Origin: MED-G105 sp039025235
GTDB taxonomy: Bacteria > Pseudomonadota > Alphaproteobacteria > Caulobacterales > Parvularculaceae
Assembly: GCA_039025235.1 (NCBI GenBank)
Contig: JBCCOS010000010.1
Span: 115,218 to 179,217, forward strand
DNA length: 64,000 nt
Reading direction: 5' to 3'
Notes under the pieces: model-generated
The model's input: the letters and a program-made list of their open reading frames with translations, nothing else
Database searches by the model: none
Told to the model about the DNA's origin: nothing
In this document: positions 28,092-36,460 of the stretch, piece after piece
How positions within the stretch are numbered: the first letter of the stretch is position 1
Layout of the letters: every line of letters begins with the position of its first letter
Program-made: the position numbers and the translations under genes

Positions 28092-28589
28092 TTATTCTTT
28101 GCCGCGAAAGCGGCCCAGCCCCGATGCCTCGATATCGCTCTTCGCGGTTTGTCCCTTTGCGATCCTGCTCGTCTGGCGGACCTTCACCACACCGATGGTA
28201 CCGGGTCCGTAGTGGGCATTGAGGCGCTCTTTGAGCTCATCCATTTTTAAAGTAACAGCCGTCGCCGCTGCGCCATTGGGGGTGCAAACTTCGAACGTCC
28301 GATTGGCGCGGCCACCGCTCATCCGGCCCGGGCGACAGAGGGAAGCGAACTCTTCGCCAACAACATCCTTCCAGATCCGCACTAACGCAGGATCGGCAAA
28401 CCGGGTGCGTTGCGCGACCCTCGCCATAACGATCCCAGTTTTGGTAGCGGCCACTGTCGCCGCCTTGCGGGCGGGTTTTGTGGGGCGTGGCGTTTGGATG
28501 TGGTCTGCGTGTCGTGCGATAAGACGACGCTTTGCCGCGCGCATTTCGGCATGAATATCGGCGTTTAGAGAGCGCGTCATAGTCTTCAT
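28092..28589 (-). CDS. dciA: DciA-family (DUF721) replicative-helicase loader
   Basis: 165 residues: a basic, probably disordered N-terminus (about 75 residues), then the DUF721 fold with LVRIWKDVVGEEFASLCRPG and LKMDELKERLNAHYGPGTIG. DciA proteins help load DnaB helicase in bacteria without DnaC. First gene of the dciA-dsbA-smc run and divergent from mutY, a conserved alphaproteobacterial arrangement that supports the call. An ATG three codons downstream is an alternative start. Confidence 0.82.
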   Translation of the reverse strand: MKTMTRSLNADIHAEMRAAKRRLIARHADHIQTPRPTKPARKAATVAATKTGIVMARVAQRTRFADPALVRIWKDVVGEEFASLCRPGRMSGGRANRTFEVCTPNGAAATAVTLKMDELKERLNAHYGPGTIGVVKVRQTSRIAKGQTAKSDIEASGLGRFRGKE

Positions 28590-28668
28590 TCAATGTCCCG
28601 GGTTCGGTACCCCAAGTTTAAGACTGATAATGGTTCAAAAATCGAAATCCTACCATACGATGAACGTG

Positions 28669-28700
28669 CCGATCTGCGAAAGGGCCGATCTGCGAAGGGG
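28669..28700. repeat. 16-bp tandem duplication in the mutY-dciA intergenic region
   Basis: CCGATCTGCGAAAGGG is followed directly by CCGATCTGCGAAGGGG: two copies of a 16-base unit with one mismatch. It lies between divergent promoters, so copy-number change could affect expression. No known regulator is implied. Confidence 0.5.
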
Positions 28701-28825
28701 CGGGGCTTGGCCGATTGCCATTATTATTTTCTTCGATCACAGACACGTGAGCGCTGTGGTGTCATGTACTAATACCGCAAAAAGTCGCCTTTTAAGGAGC
28801 GCTGTTTTCGGTATACCCATAGGCT

Positions 28826-29869
28826 ATGTCAAACCAAATTTCTTCATCTGTATTGTCATGGTACGATGCAAATGCTCGTGAGTTGCCCTGGCGGGTCGGC
28901 CCCGCTGCCCGTGCTTCTGGTGCGCAGGCGGATGCCTATCGGGTATGGCTTTCGGAAATTATGTTGCAACAGACAACGGTCCAAACCGTTCGTCCACGAT
29001 ACAGCCGATTTTTGGAACGCTGGCCGACGGTGATGGATCTCGCTCATGCAGAGCAAGATGATGTGCTCGCGGAATGGGCTGGGCTTGGCTATTATGCACG
29101 GGCGCGCAATCTCCACAAATGTGCCCGTGTTGTAGCCAAAGAATATGGTGGTGTTTTTCCTGATACGGAGGAAGAGCTTTTAAAGCTTCCGGGGGTTGGG
29201 GCCTATACGTCCGCTGCGATTGCTGCCATTGCCTTTAATCGCCGAGCCGTTGTTGTTGATGGTAATATCGAGCGCGTTGCAAGCCGCCTCTTTGCCATTG
29301 AAACCCCGCTTAAACAAGCGAAAGGGGAAATAAAAGCGGCCATGAATGAAGTTTGGCCCGCCGATCGAAGCGGTGATTTCGCCCAAGCGCTGATGGACCT
29401 CGGGGCAGGCATTTGTACGCCGCGCAGTCCTACTTGTCTTTTGTGTCCGATCAAACAAAAATGCCGTGCGGTAAAAACTGACAATCCTGCGCGCTTTCCG
29501 ATAAAAGCGCCAAAAGCCGAGAAACCTCAGCGGCAAGGCATCGCCTATGCGCTTTGGAATGCCAAAGGCGATATACTCTTTGAAAAGCGGCCAGAAAAAG
29601 GTTTATTGGGTGGAATGTTAGGTCTTCCGGGCACGGAGTGGACCGCAAGCAAAGTTAGTCCGAAGCCACCAGCAGATGCAGACTGGCAAAGTGCTGGCAA
29701 GGTCCGCCATACCTTCACGCATTTTCATTTGGACCTTGAAGTCATGGTTGGAAATGCTCCCAAGGGCTGGCGCAGTGGCGATGGACAAAGCTGGGGTGCC
29801 CCAAGTGAGGTATCGTTGCCGACGGTAATGCGAAAAGCTGTTGCCGCTGCTTTAAGCAAACTAAACTAA
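28826..29869 (+). CDS. mutY: A/G-specific adenine DNA glycosylase MutY
   Basis: Removes adenine mispaired with 8-oxoguanine. 347 residues: helix-hairpin-helix glycosylase with catalytic Glu44 (LSEIMLQQT), hairpin LPGVGAYTSAAI and Asp145 (VVVDGNIERV); iron-sulfur ligands C197, C204, C207 and C213 in the expected C-x6-C-x2-C-x5-C spacing; then a NUDIX-like C-terminal recognition domain (ILFEKRPEKGLLGGMLGLPG). The gene ends in repeated ACTAA units, and a two-hairpin repeat begins two bases after its stop. Confidence 0.97.
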   Translation: MSNQISSSVLSWYDANARELPWRVGPAARASGAQADAYRVWLSEIMLQQTTVQTVRPRYSRFLERWPTVMDLAHAEQDDVLAEWAGLGYYARARNLHKCARVVAKEYGGVFPDTEEELLKLPGVGAYTSAAIAAIAFNRRAVVVDGNIERVASRLFAIETPLKQAKGEIKAAMNEVWPADRSGDFAQALMDLGAGICTPRSPTCLLCPIKQKCRAVKTDNPARFPIKAPKAEKPQRQGIAYALWNAKGDILFEKRPEKGLLGGMLGLPGTEWTASKVSPKPPADADWQSAGKVRHTFTHFHLDLEVMVGNAPKGWRSGDGQSWGAPSEVSLPTVMRKAVAAALSKLN

Positions 29870-29871
29870 AC

Positions 29872-29976
29872 TAAAGCTGTCCCGCCTGAAATGGAATCGC
29901 AGAACGGCTTGAGATCTTTGATTGTAAGCGTTTCGTCACGCGTCAGCCGGTCGCCATTCGAGCTGGAAATGAATTA
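29872..29976 (+). repeat. Worn two-hairpin repeat exactly filling the mutY-ccrM gap
   Basis: TAAAGCTGTCCC to GCAGAACGGCTT keeps the pattern of hairpin A; GATCTTTGATTGTAAGCG is the linker; hairpin B is diverged but ends GGAAATGAATTAG. It starts two bases after the mutY stop, and its last TTA (29974-29976) is the ccrM stop codon on the other strand. Confidence 0.6.
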
Positions 29977-31230
29977 GCCCATTTGTTTTCTGATCTTATC
30001 ACGGAGGAAATCGATGGGCTTTAGGCCGGTTTCCTCTTCGTAGCGCCAATAGGTCCACCCATTACAAGCTTCGGCATTTTGGACCAAGGCACCCATTTTG
30101 TGGATCGAGCCTTGGACCTGGCCGTCTTTTCCTTCTACCACGAGGGACCCATCAGGCCGCACCTTCGCTTTTGTCTTTTGTCTTGGGCCATAAAGTGTAT
30201 CGCCGGGTTGAAGGAGGCCCTGTTCGATCACGGCACCGAATGGCACGCGCGGGGCGGCACGTTTCGACGGCGTCGTCGTTAAGTCTGTTTCATCAACGGG
30301 CTTCACGGCGCCAATTCGCTTTGACGCTGCCGCAATATAGTCAGCCTCGCGCTCGATACCAATGAAATGGCGACCAAGACGTTTTGCAACGGCGCCTGTG
30401 GTGCCTGAACCGAAAAACGGGTCCAATACAATATCGCCAGGGTTTGATGTGCCAATCAGTACACGGTGTAAAAGTGATTCCGGTTTTTGCGTAGGGTGCG
30501 CCTTCGCACCGTCAACGCCTTTCAGTCGCTCTGCGCCTGTGCAGATGGGAAGGGTCCAATCGGACCGCATTTGCAAATCTTCATTTGCAGTTTTGAGCGC
30601 TGAATAGTTGAACGTATACCGTGAAGACTTTGATTGTGATGCCCAAATCAGTGTTTCATGAGCATTGGCAAGGCGCGTTCCTTTGAAGTTTGGCATCGGG
30701 TTTGTTTTGACCCAGACAACATCGTTCAAGATCCAAAAGCCTGTGTCCTGTACCGCGGCACCCACACGAAAGATATTGTGATAGGCGCCAATCACCCAAA
30801 GGGCGCCATTTGGTTTCAAGATGCGTCGCGCTTCCGTGAGCCACGCGCGTGTGAAAGCATCATACTCTGAAAAGCTGTCAAACTTGTCCCAGTCGTCTTC
30901 TACGCCATTCACTCGACTATTGTCAGGACGGGTCAAGCCTCCACCGAGCTGCAAGTTGTAAGGTGGATCGGCAAAGACAAGGTCGACGCTGTCCGTTGGC
31001 AAACTCTTCAGATGCTCGATAGTGTCGCCGTTGAGTATTTTGTCGACGAACGGCAAAATAGCACGATCCGACTTTGCCGCGGCTCTTTCCCGATTTTTTT
31101 TGTTTGGCACCAATCCCAGTTTAACTGATTTTTCAACGGAGTGACCATGTGTGCGATTGGTTTTCTCAACGCGTTTTTTGGGCTGTTGCACTTTGTGTTT
31201 CGCGTCCAAGTCCGATATCACAGCTGACAT
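29974..31230 (-). CDS. ccrM: CcrM-type adenine-N6 DNA methyltransferase (GANTC)
   Basis: Beta-class methyltransferase of 418 residues: catalytic DPPY (88-91) precedes the AdoMet motif FFGSGTTGA (FGSGT at 273-277), and the C-terminus (about 330-418, GDTLYGPRQKTKAKV, CNGWTYWRYEE) is the extra domain typical of CcrM. It methylates adenine in GANTC and couples replication to cell-cycle transcription. A basic N-terminal extension of about 60 residues makes it longer than Caulobacter CcrM (about 358). The start at 31230 has GGAG eight bases upstream, so the extension is probably real. Downstream of rnhB, a conserved pairing. Confidence 0.95.
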   Translation of the reverse strand: MSAVISDLDAKHKVQQPKKRVEKTNRTHGHSVEKSVKLGLVPNKKNRERAAAKSDRAILPFVDKILNGDTIEHLKSLPTDSVDLVFADPPYNLQLGGGLTRPDNSRVNGVEDDWDKFDSFSEYDAFTRAWLTEARRILKPNGALWVIGAYHNIFRVGAAVQDTGFWILNDVVWVKTNPMPNFKGTRLANAHETLIWASQSKSSRYTFNYSALKTANEDLQMRSDWTLPICTGAERLKGVDGAKAHPTQKPESLLHRVLIGTSNPGDIVLDPFFGSGTTGAVAKRLGRHFIGIEREADYIAAASKRIGAVKPVDETDLTTTPSKRAAPRVPFGAVIEQGLLQPGDTLYGPRQKTKAKVRPDGSLVVEGKDGQVQGSIHKMGALVQNAEACNGWTYWRYEEETGLKPIDFLRDKIRKQMG

Positions 31231-31251
31231 TCATCCGTCTCCAAATTAACA

Positions 31252-31279
31252 GAATCCAAGTGTGATTCAGAGACGAATC
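31252..31279. promoter_or_regulatory. Cluster of three GANTC methylation sites in the ccrM leader
   Basis: GAATC at 31252, GATTC at 31264 and GAATC at 31275 lie within 28 bases, about 22-49 bases before the ccrM start. A fourth, GACTC, is at 31361. Caulobacter ccrM also carries GANTC sites in its leader, whose methylation state times its expression. The spacing here, two sites 11-12 bases apart in series, suggests similar autoregulation. Confidence 0.65.
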
Positions 31280-31472
31280 GCCGTCAATCCCTTGAGGCTA
31301 AAAAATTCTTATGACTGTCTTGATCTGCGGTTGTTTTGCGACAAAAGATCAGGAAGGACCGACTCTTTTTCGGAGGAGGAAATAATTTAGTGCGATCGGT
31401 TCGTCACAATATCACCCTGACAATTTAATGACCTTGTGGAAAAAATTGGGGATAATAAATGGTTTTTGCTGA

Positions 31473-32120
31473 TTACGATGCCGCCAAGAAGGGATTAGCC
31501 AGTAACGGACCAGCTTGTGTCGCTTCAATGCGAGTGTAGATCGGCGCAAAAGATCGACGATGGTGGGGGGTGACACCATAGGTGTCGAGCGCCGCCTGGT
31601 GGGCCGGTGCGCCGTAACCTTTGTTCTTTTCCCACGAATACTCAGGGTAATCGCGGGCAAGTTCGCGCATCATTCGGTCTCGAGTGACTTTCGCGATAAT
31701 TGATGCTGCAGCGATTGAAAGAGACTTCGCGTCGCCTTTTACTACGGCATAAGCCGGGCAGGGCAGGCGCGGTTTGATTGATCCATCGACAATACAGGCG
31801 CTTGGTGGAGCGGGTAGATTGGCAACCGCGCGCGTCATTGCCAGAAGCGTCGCACGCAGAATATTCATGGTATCGATTTCATTGACGCTTGCAACACCAA
31901 CACCAATCCGGGCTGTTTTCCACAGGGCTGCGGAAAGTTCGCGTCGTCTTTTTTCGGTCAGGGTTTTGGAATCACGCAACCCCGCGGGCGTACAATTCGG
32001 ATTAAGGATAACAGCACCGGCGACCACTGGACCAGCAAGCGGACCGCGTCCGGCTTCATCGACGCCAGCAATAAGGCCGTCGAATTCGTTTTCTATATCG
32101 AATGTCGGCTTTGCCGGCAT
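31473..32120 (-). CDS. rnhB: Ribonuclease HII
   Basis: Cleaves RNA in RNA-DNA hybrids, including single ribonucleotides. 215 residues; the active-site block GVDEAGRGPLAGPVVAGAV with the D-E pair, the Asp in ACIVDGS and the SIIAKVTRDRMM helix are intact. It lies upstream of ccrM on the same strand (242-base gap). A CtrA-type box lies 34-49 bases upstream of its start. Confidence 0.96.
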   Translation of the reverse strand: MPAKPTFDIENEFDGLIAGVDEAGRGPLAGPVVAGAVILNPNCTPAGLRDSKTLTEKRRRELSAALWKTARIGVGVASVNEIDTMNILRATLLAMTRAVANLPAPPSACIVDGSIKPRLPCPAYAVVKGDAKSLSIAAASIIAKVTRDRMMRELARDYPEYSWEKNKGYGAPAHQAALDTYGVTPHHRRSFAPIYTRIEATQAGPLLANPFLAAS

Positions 32121-32516
32121 TTATTATCATCCCGGTTGTAATTAAATTACCCGTTAATATTCTATTAACGATCCGATTCGTCGAATAGGGACAATTGTGT
32201 TTCATTTTCCACAGACCGTTTCCTTGTCAACAATGCGAGGGGGCGAAAAAAGACGATGCATCCATCCAGCGAAGTTTGCGTCGAGAGGGGAACGCGCGCG
32301 CAGGCGAGGCGCAATGAGCGGTGCTTTCACGACGCCAAGCGCAGTGTGGTTGTCGAACAAATAAGGAACATTTTGAATCCCTCTTTCTATTGCTGTTGAC
32401 GCTATCTCGGTTATGCGTAATGCGGATTGTGGTTGTGCTCGTAAAATGGGCCGCTGTAAGGATGCGGTGGTATAGACATCGTCAGCGAAGCATAAGGATT
32501 AAATGATTTTATCCCC
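32121..32516. other. Divergent promoter region of rnhB and the glycosyltransferase pair
   Basis: 396 bases without a gene. The left end holds a CtrA-type box (32154-32169) and a GANTC site (32175-32179). The right part should contain the promoter of the glycosyltransferase genes, but nothing distinctive is seen there. Confidence 0.5.
32154..32169. promoter_or_regulatory. CtrA-type box upstream of rnhB-ccrM
   Basis: TTAA, seven bases, TTAAC: an exact match to the CtrA binding consensus TTAA-N7-TTAAC. A GATTC methylation site follows six bases later (32175). The box lies 34-49 bases before rnhB, within promoter range, and could bring rnhB and ccrM under the cell-cycle master regulator. CtrA itself is not encoded in the window. 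Confidence 0.6.
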
Positions 32517-33242
32517 ATGAATCGTTTTAAGGACGCACCACTATCCGTCATTATACCGACATTAAATTCGGATCAGTGCCTTGCCGCGTGCCTCTCTAGC
32601 CTAGTGGTAGCTTCGGTAGACGGATTAATAAAAGAGGTGATTGTTAGTGATGGCGGGTCGCGCGACAGAACAAAAGAGATCGCAGACGCATTTGGTGCGA
32701 CCTTTATAGAAGGAATGAATGGCCGCGGCACACAGCTGAAGCATGGCGCGGCAATGGCCCGTGCTGAATGGTTTTTATTTTTGCATAGCGACACCGTGTT
32801 TAAAGCTGGCTGGGAGAGGGTAGTCGAAGAATTTATAAATCCGAATATGACCGACAAGATGGACGGTGTTGTTGGGACATTTCATTTACGGTTCGACGAC
32901 GTAGGACTTGCCTCTAAAATTGTTGCGTGGGGTGCTAACTTTCGAACAAGGCATTTTAGAATGCCCTATGGCGATCAAGGATTGTTGATCTCAAGGCAGG
33001 TCTACAATAGCATTGGCGGTTACAATGAAGAGCCCTTATTTGAAGATGTGGCTTTGATTGATGCGATCCACAGGGCCTACGGACGCAATGCCGTGGCGTT
33101 ATTGCCGGCTTTCGCGATCACGTCTGCTGATCGGTATGCGTCCAACGGATATTTTCGCCGTGTCGTGAGAAATTGGGTGTTTATGCGGCGTTACCGTGCT
33201 GGCGAGTCGCCGGGCGAAATTATTAAGCAATATGAAGCATGA
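32517..33242 (+). CDS. Family 2 glycosyltransferase, TIGR04283-like
   Basis: 241 residues with a GT-A nucleotide-binding fold: SVIIPTLNSDQCLAACL, EVIVSDGGSRDRT, and LHSDT as the DxD-like metal site (FLFLHSDTVF). GRGTQLKHGA and MPYGDQGLL are hallmarks of the TIGR04283 subgroup, annotated as arsenosugar-related because members were first noted in such clusters; no arsenic gene is present here. It overlaps the next gene by four bases, so the two act together, probably on a lipid or sugar acceptor. Confidence 0.82.
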   Translation: MNRFKDAPLSVIIPTLNSDQCLAACLSSLVVASVDGLIKEVIVSDGGSRDRTKEIADAFGATFIEGMNGRGTQLKHGAAMARAEWFLFLHSDTVFKAGWERVVEEFINPNMTDKMDGVVGTFHLRFDDVGLASKIVAWGANFRTRHFRMPYGDQGLLISRQVYNSIGGYNEEPLFEDVALIDAIHRAYGRNAVALLPAFAITSADRYASNGYFRRVVRNWVFMRRYRAGESPGEIIKQYEA

Positions 33243-33874
33243 CCCCAAAAATGCTCCGACGCCCAACACTTTATGTGATGGCAAAAGTGCCAATCGCTGG
33301 CCGCGCGAAGACGCGTCTGGCGAATGATATCGGCCCGCCGCGCGCGATTGCGCTGAACCGATGGATGACGGCAAAGACACTAAAGGCCGCGGTTGGTGGC
33401 CCCTGGCGCACTGTTCTTGCCGTTGATCCGCCCGTTGCGTTGTCTGCCAAATTCACCTGTTGGTCGCGCGCTGAGTATCGTTGTCCCCAAGTCGGCGGAG
33501 ACCTCGGCGCACGCCTCAATGCGATAGTCGCCAGCGCGCCGGTCGGCCCCGTTGGGATTATTGGTGTTGACGCGCCTTTGATCAGCCGCAATGCATTGCA
33601 ACGCGCTTTCGCGCACTTAACCTCTTGCGATGCCGTGTTTGGACCAGCGGATGATGGCGGTTTCTGGTTCGTTGGCCTTAGACGTCTAAAACCGCCGCCA
33701 CGCTATCTGTTTAAAAATGTTCGTTGGTCAACGGAATATAGCTTGCAGGACGCGGCGGCGTCACTGCCCACCCAATACGCGGTAAAGTATGCAAGTCAGC
33801 TATCGGACCTTGATGATGGCAGTTCGCTAAAAGCGTTTAACGCGTCTGACCTTTGCATGTCTTGCTTGAGCTAA
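33239..33874 (+). CDS. DUF2064 / TIGR04282 family glycosyltransferase
   Basis: 211 residues. The nucleotidyl/glycosyltransferase start MAKVPIAGRAKTRLANDIG and the VGIIGVDAPLISRNAL and FGPADDGGFWFVGLR motifs identify the group regularly paired with TIGR04283 proteins. ATGA overlap with the upstream gene indicates translational coupling. The biochemical role of the pair is not established from sequence. Ends before a two-hairpin repeat. Confidence 0.8.
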   Translation: MTPKMLRRPTLYVMAKVPIAGRAKTRLANDIGPPRAIALNRWMTAKTLKAAVGGPWRTVLAVDPPVALSAKFTCWSRAEYRCPQVGGDLGARLNAIVASAPVGPVGIIGVDAPLISRNALQRAFAHLTSCDAVFGPADDGGFWFVGLRRLKPPPRYLFKNVRWSTEYSLQDAAASLPTQYAVKYASQLSDLDDGSSLKAFNASDLCMSCLS

Positions 33875-33952
33875 TGCGTTCGCTTTTGTGGGGGGGGCTT
33901 GCATAAGGGACAGAAGATGAACGCGAAAAGGCGACGCGTATAATACTGCGCC

Positions 33953-34055
33953 TAAAGCATTTCCAAGCCAAGTGTGTGCGGTTGGCGTTAAGGAAATGCG
34001 TAACAACAAAGACTTAAAGCGTCGTCCCGATTCCAATTGAAGTGTCGACGCTTTA
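33953..34055 (-). repeat. Two-hairpin intergenic repeat, copy 5 (reverse)
   Basis: In reverse order: hairpin B TAAAGCATTTCCAAGCCAAG to GGTTGGCGTTAAGGAAATGC, linker, then hairpin A TTAAAGCGTCGTCC to GTCGACGCTTTAA. It fills the gap between the convergent glycosyltransferase and GntR genes. Confidence 0.9.
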
Positions 34056-34105
34056 ACGAAGGACACAATCGTATCATGGCCCTTGCCCAATGATGCCACT
34101 GTAAT

Positions 34106-34840
34106 TCAAGCTACCCGGCTATCCATGGGGACGCCCGCCACATCATAACCCCGTCTTAGGTCGTCTACATGGCGGCGCATCCAGCGGGCGGCGGCGGCGG
34201 CGTCCCCGGCTTCGAACGCTTCGATTATCCTGACTTGTGCGAGTTCAATACGGCTTGCTGCTTTTGGGAGTTCGTTGATCACCTTGGCGAGGCTTGAGCG
34301 AATGAGAATATTGAGAGACTGAAGTTGCACATTGATGACGCGGTTATTGGAGGCGGCGGCAATCTCCTGAAAAAAGTCGAACGCAGCATTTATGGTGTCC
34401 TCTGATGATTGGCGCGCCGCAAGGGCATTGTTAACTGCCGTAAGTCGTTGAAGCGTTTCCGGTTTCATGTGGGCGCATGCAAAGCGGGCCGCTTCGGGCT
34501 GGAAGAGGGCAAGGGCCGTCCAAACTTCTTCAAAGGTAACGCCGTTCAGCGCGAGGCCTTTTGAGGCGCGTGCAGCGGTTTCCCCTGTTTCGGGTGCGGC
34601 GACGACCATGCGTTTTGCGGCGCCTCGGCGGACAAGGCCTTGTTGTTCAAGGAGTCGTAACCCTTCGCGGACCGTTGAGCGGTGGACGTCGAACTGTTCT
34701 GCCAGCGCGCCTTCTGTTGGGAGCGTTGACCCGTCATCGAGGCGCCCTGAAAGAATATCGCCTTCGATCGCGTCATAAACGAGCTGATACGCCGGGGTGC
34801 GTCTAAGCGGTGTGAAGTTATGTTCTGCGGGTTCGGTCAA
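34106..34840 (-). CDS. GntR/FadR-type transcriptional regulator of leucine catabolism (inferred)
   Basis: 244 residues. N-terminal winged helix (TPAYQLVYDAIEGDILSGRL, then LPTEGALAEQFDVHRSTVRE) and an all-helical FCD effector domain from about residue 95 to 235, with paired His-containing helices. FadR-subfamily proteins sense acyl-CoA or organic acids. It lies 45 bases downstream of isovaleryl-CoA dehydrogenase on the same strand and next to the divergent mcc operon, so control of leucine breakdown is likely. A TTGTCCGACAA palindrome in the shared promoter region fits its site type. Confidence 0.85.
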   Translation of the reverse strand: MTEPAEHNFTPLRRTPAYQLVYDAIEGDILSGRLDDGSTLPTEGALAEQFDVHRSTVREGLRLLEQQGLVRRGAAKRMVVAAPETGETAARASKGLALNGVTFEEVWTALALFQPEAARFACAHMKPETLQRLTAVNNALAARQSSEDTINAAFDFFQEIAAASNNRVINVQLQSLNILIRSSLAKVINELPKAASRIELAQVRIIEAFEAGDAAAAARWMRRHVDDLRRGYDVAGVPMDSRVA

Positions 34841-34885
34841 TATTGGCGATTCGAAACTCTAAAACCTAAGTGCTGTTTGATAAAC

Positions 34886-36058
34886 CTATCCTGTAAGTGT
34901 GAACAGTTCTCTCCCAATTAACATGCGGCGAATTTCCGATGTTCCGGCACCAATTTCGTAGAGCTTGGCGTCGCGAAGGAGGCGGCCCGTCGGGTACTCA
35001 TTAATATAGCCATTGCCGCCTAGGAGTTGAATCGCATCGAGGGCGACCGCTGTCGCTTTTTCTGCCGCATAAAGAATGCATCCAGCGGCATCTTGGCGGG
35101 TAACCTCACCACGATCGCAGGCGCCCGCCGCAGCATAGACGTAAGCACGGCAGGCGTTCATCGTTGTATACATATCGGCGATTTTTCCCTGTACCAATTG
35201 AAACTCGCCGATGGGTTTATTGAATTGCTTGCGTTCGTGCACATAGGGCATGACAATGTCCATGGCCGCCTGCATGATGCCTATAGGACCCGCCGCGAGG
35301 ACTACACGCTCATAGTCGAGACCGCTCATCAGGACCCGAACCCCATCGTTCAAGCCACCCAAAATATTCTCTTCGGGTACGGTGCAATCTTCAAAGACAA
35401 GTTCGCACGTGTCGGAGCCACGCATACCCAGCTTGTCGAGTTTTTGGGCTGTCGAGAAACCAGCAAAGTCTTTTTCGATAAGGAAAGCGGTAATCCCCCG
35501 TGAACCTGCGTCAGGCTCTGTCTTCGCATAGACCACAAGAACATCGGCGGTCGGGCCATTGGTAATCCACATTTTATTGCCGTTGAGGATATACTGGTCG
35601 CCGCGTTTGTCGGCCCTGAGGCGCATGGAGACGACATCGGAGCCGGAGCCTGGCTCCGACATGGCGAGCGCGCCCAAGTGTTCACCGGAGCAGAGTTTGG
35701 GAAGGTAACGCGCTTTTTGATCGTCTGTCCCGTTCAAATTGATTTGGTTGACACACAGATTGGAGTGCGCGCCATAAGACAAGCCAACGGCACCGGACCC
35801 CCGTGAGACTTCCTCCATGACAACGCAGTGGGCGGTATATCCGAGGCCCGTGCCGCCATAGTCTTCACTTGCCGTTAGGCCCAGAAGTCCGAGGTCGCCA
35901 AGTTCTGGCCAAAGATCACGCGGGAATTGATTGCTTTCATCAATCTCTGCTGCCCGCGGCGCTAGTTTATTATCGACCCAACGGCGCACAACGTCGCGCA
36001 TTTCCTCTATGGTTGGATCAAGTCCAAACTGCATTTGTGCAAATGAATTTGATGCCAT
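34886..36058 (-). CDS. ivd: Isovaleryl-CoA dehydrogenase
   Basis: FAD-dependent acyl-CoA dehydrogenase of 390 residues, third step of leucine catabolism (isovaleryl-CoA to 3-methylcrotonyl-CoA). Visible: MSEPGSGSDVVSM, KMWITNGPTADVLVVYAKT, LDYERVVLAAGPIGIMQA with the Glu position characteristic of isovaleryl-CoA dehydrogenases, and the C-terminal LLGGNGYINEYPTGRLLRD and YEIGAGTSEI. The substrate is supported by the adjoining methylcrotonyl-CoA carboxylase and HMG-CoA lyase genes. Diverges from mccB. Confidence 0.93.
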   Translation of the reverse strand: MASNSFAQMQFGLDPTIEEMRDVVRRWVDNKLAPRAAEIDESNQFPRDLWPELGDLGLLGLTASEDYGGTGLGYTAHCVVMEEVSRGSGAVGLSYGAHSNLCVNQINLNGTDDQKARYLPKLCSGEHLGALAMSEPGSGSDVVSMRLRADKRGDQYILNGNKMWITNGPTADVLVVYAKTEPDAGSRGITAFLIEKDFAGFSTAQKLDKLGMRGSDTCELVFEDCTVPEENILGGLNDGVRVLMSGLDYERVVLAAGPIGIMQAAMDIVMPYVHERKQFNKPIGEFQLVQGKIADMYTTMNACRAYVYAAAGACDRGEVTRQDAAGCILYAAEKATAVALDAIQLLGGNGYINEYPTGRLLRDAKLYEIGAGTSEIRRMLIGRELFTLTG

Positions 36059-36460
36059 CTGTTACGTTTCCTTATTTCTCGATCAATCGGCTTCCAAAGC
36101 CAATCATAGGGGTTAACCTGACAATATAGTCATTAGACCAATAAAATCGGATCACATCTCATCGCCAAGCGCCGTTCTTTTCTGTCGTCGCCAACGAACA
36201 TCAGTCACCTGCGTTTGGGCTTGATCCCGTCGATAGCCGGGCAGGGTCGTTTTCGCTCGTTTCCGATGCGTCGTCGGCCAGGCGCAATAGCGGCACTTTC
36301 CGCATGGCTCGCGTAACGCCTCCTGCATCATCGATAAAAACATATATAAAAACCGGTTGTCCGACAATAGGATATATGTACAATAAAGATATCTGTGTTT
36401 TTCTGAGCAGTCCAAAACGGTTTTGGTTTGCTATTTATATAATAAAATCAATGAATTGAG
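36059..36460. other. Divergent ivd-mccB control region
   Basis: 402 bases separating the two arms of the leucine pathway. It has no gene; a GC-rich part near ivd is followed by an AT-rich stretch (36340-36450), where the mccB promoter and the palindrome at 36357 lie. Confidence 0.5.
36357..36367. promoter_or_regulatory. Probable GntR/FadR-type operator
   Basis: TTGTCCGACAA is a perfect palindrome (five plus one plus five) matching the GT-N(1-3)-AC core preferred by FadR-like GntR regulators. It lies in the only promoter region shared by ivd-gntR and mccB-mccA-hmgL, about 94 bases before mccB. Confidence 0.5.
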
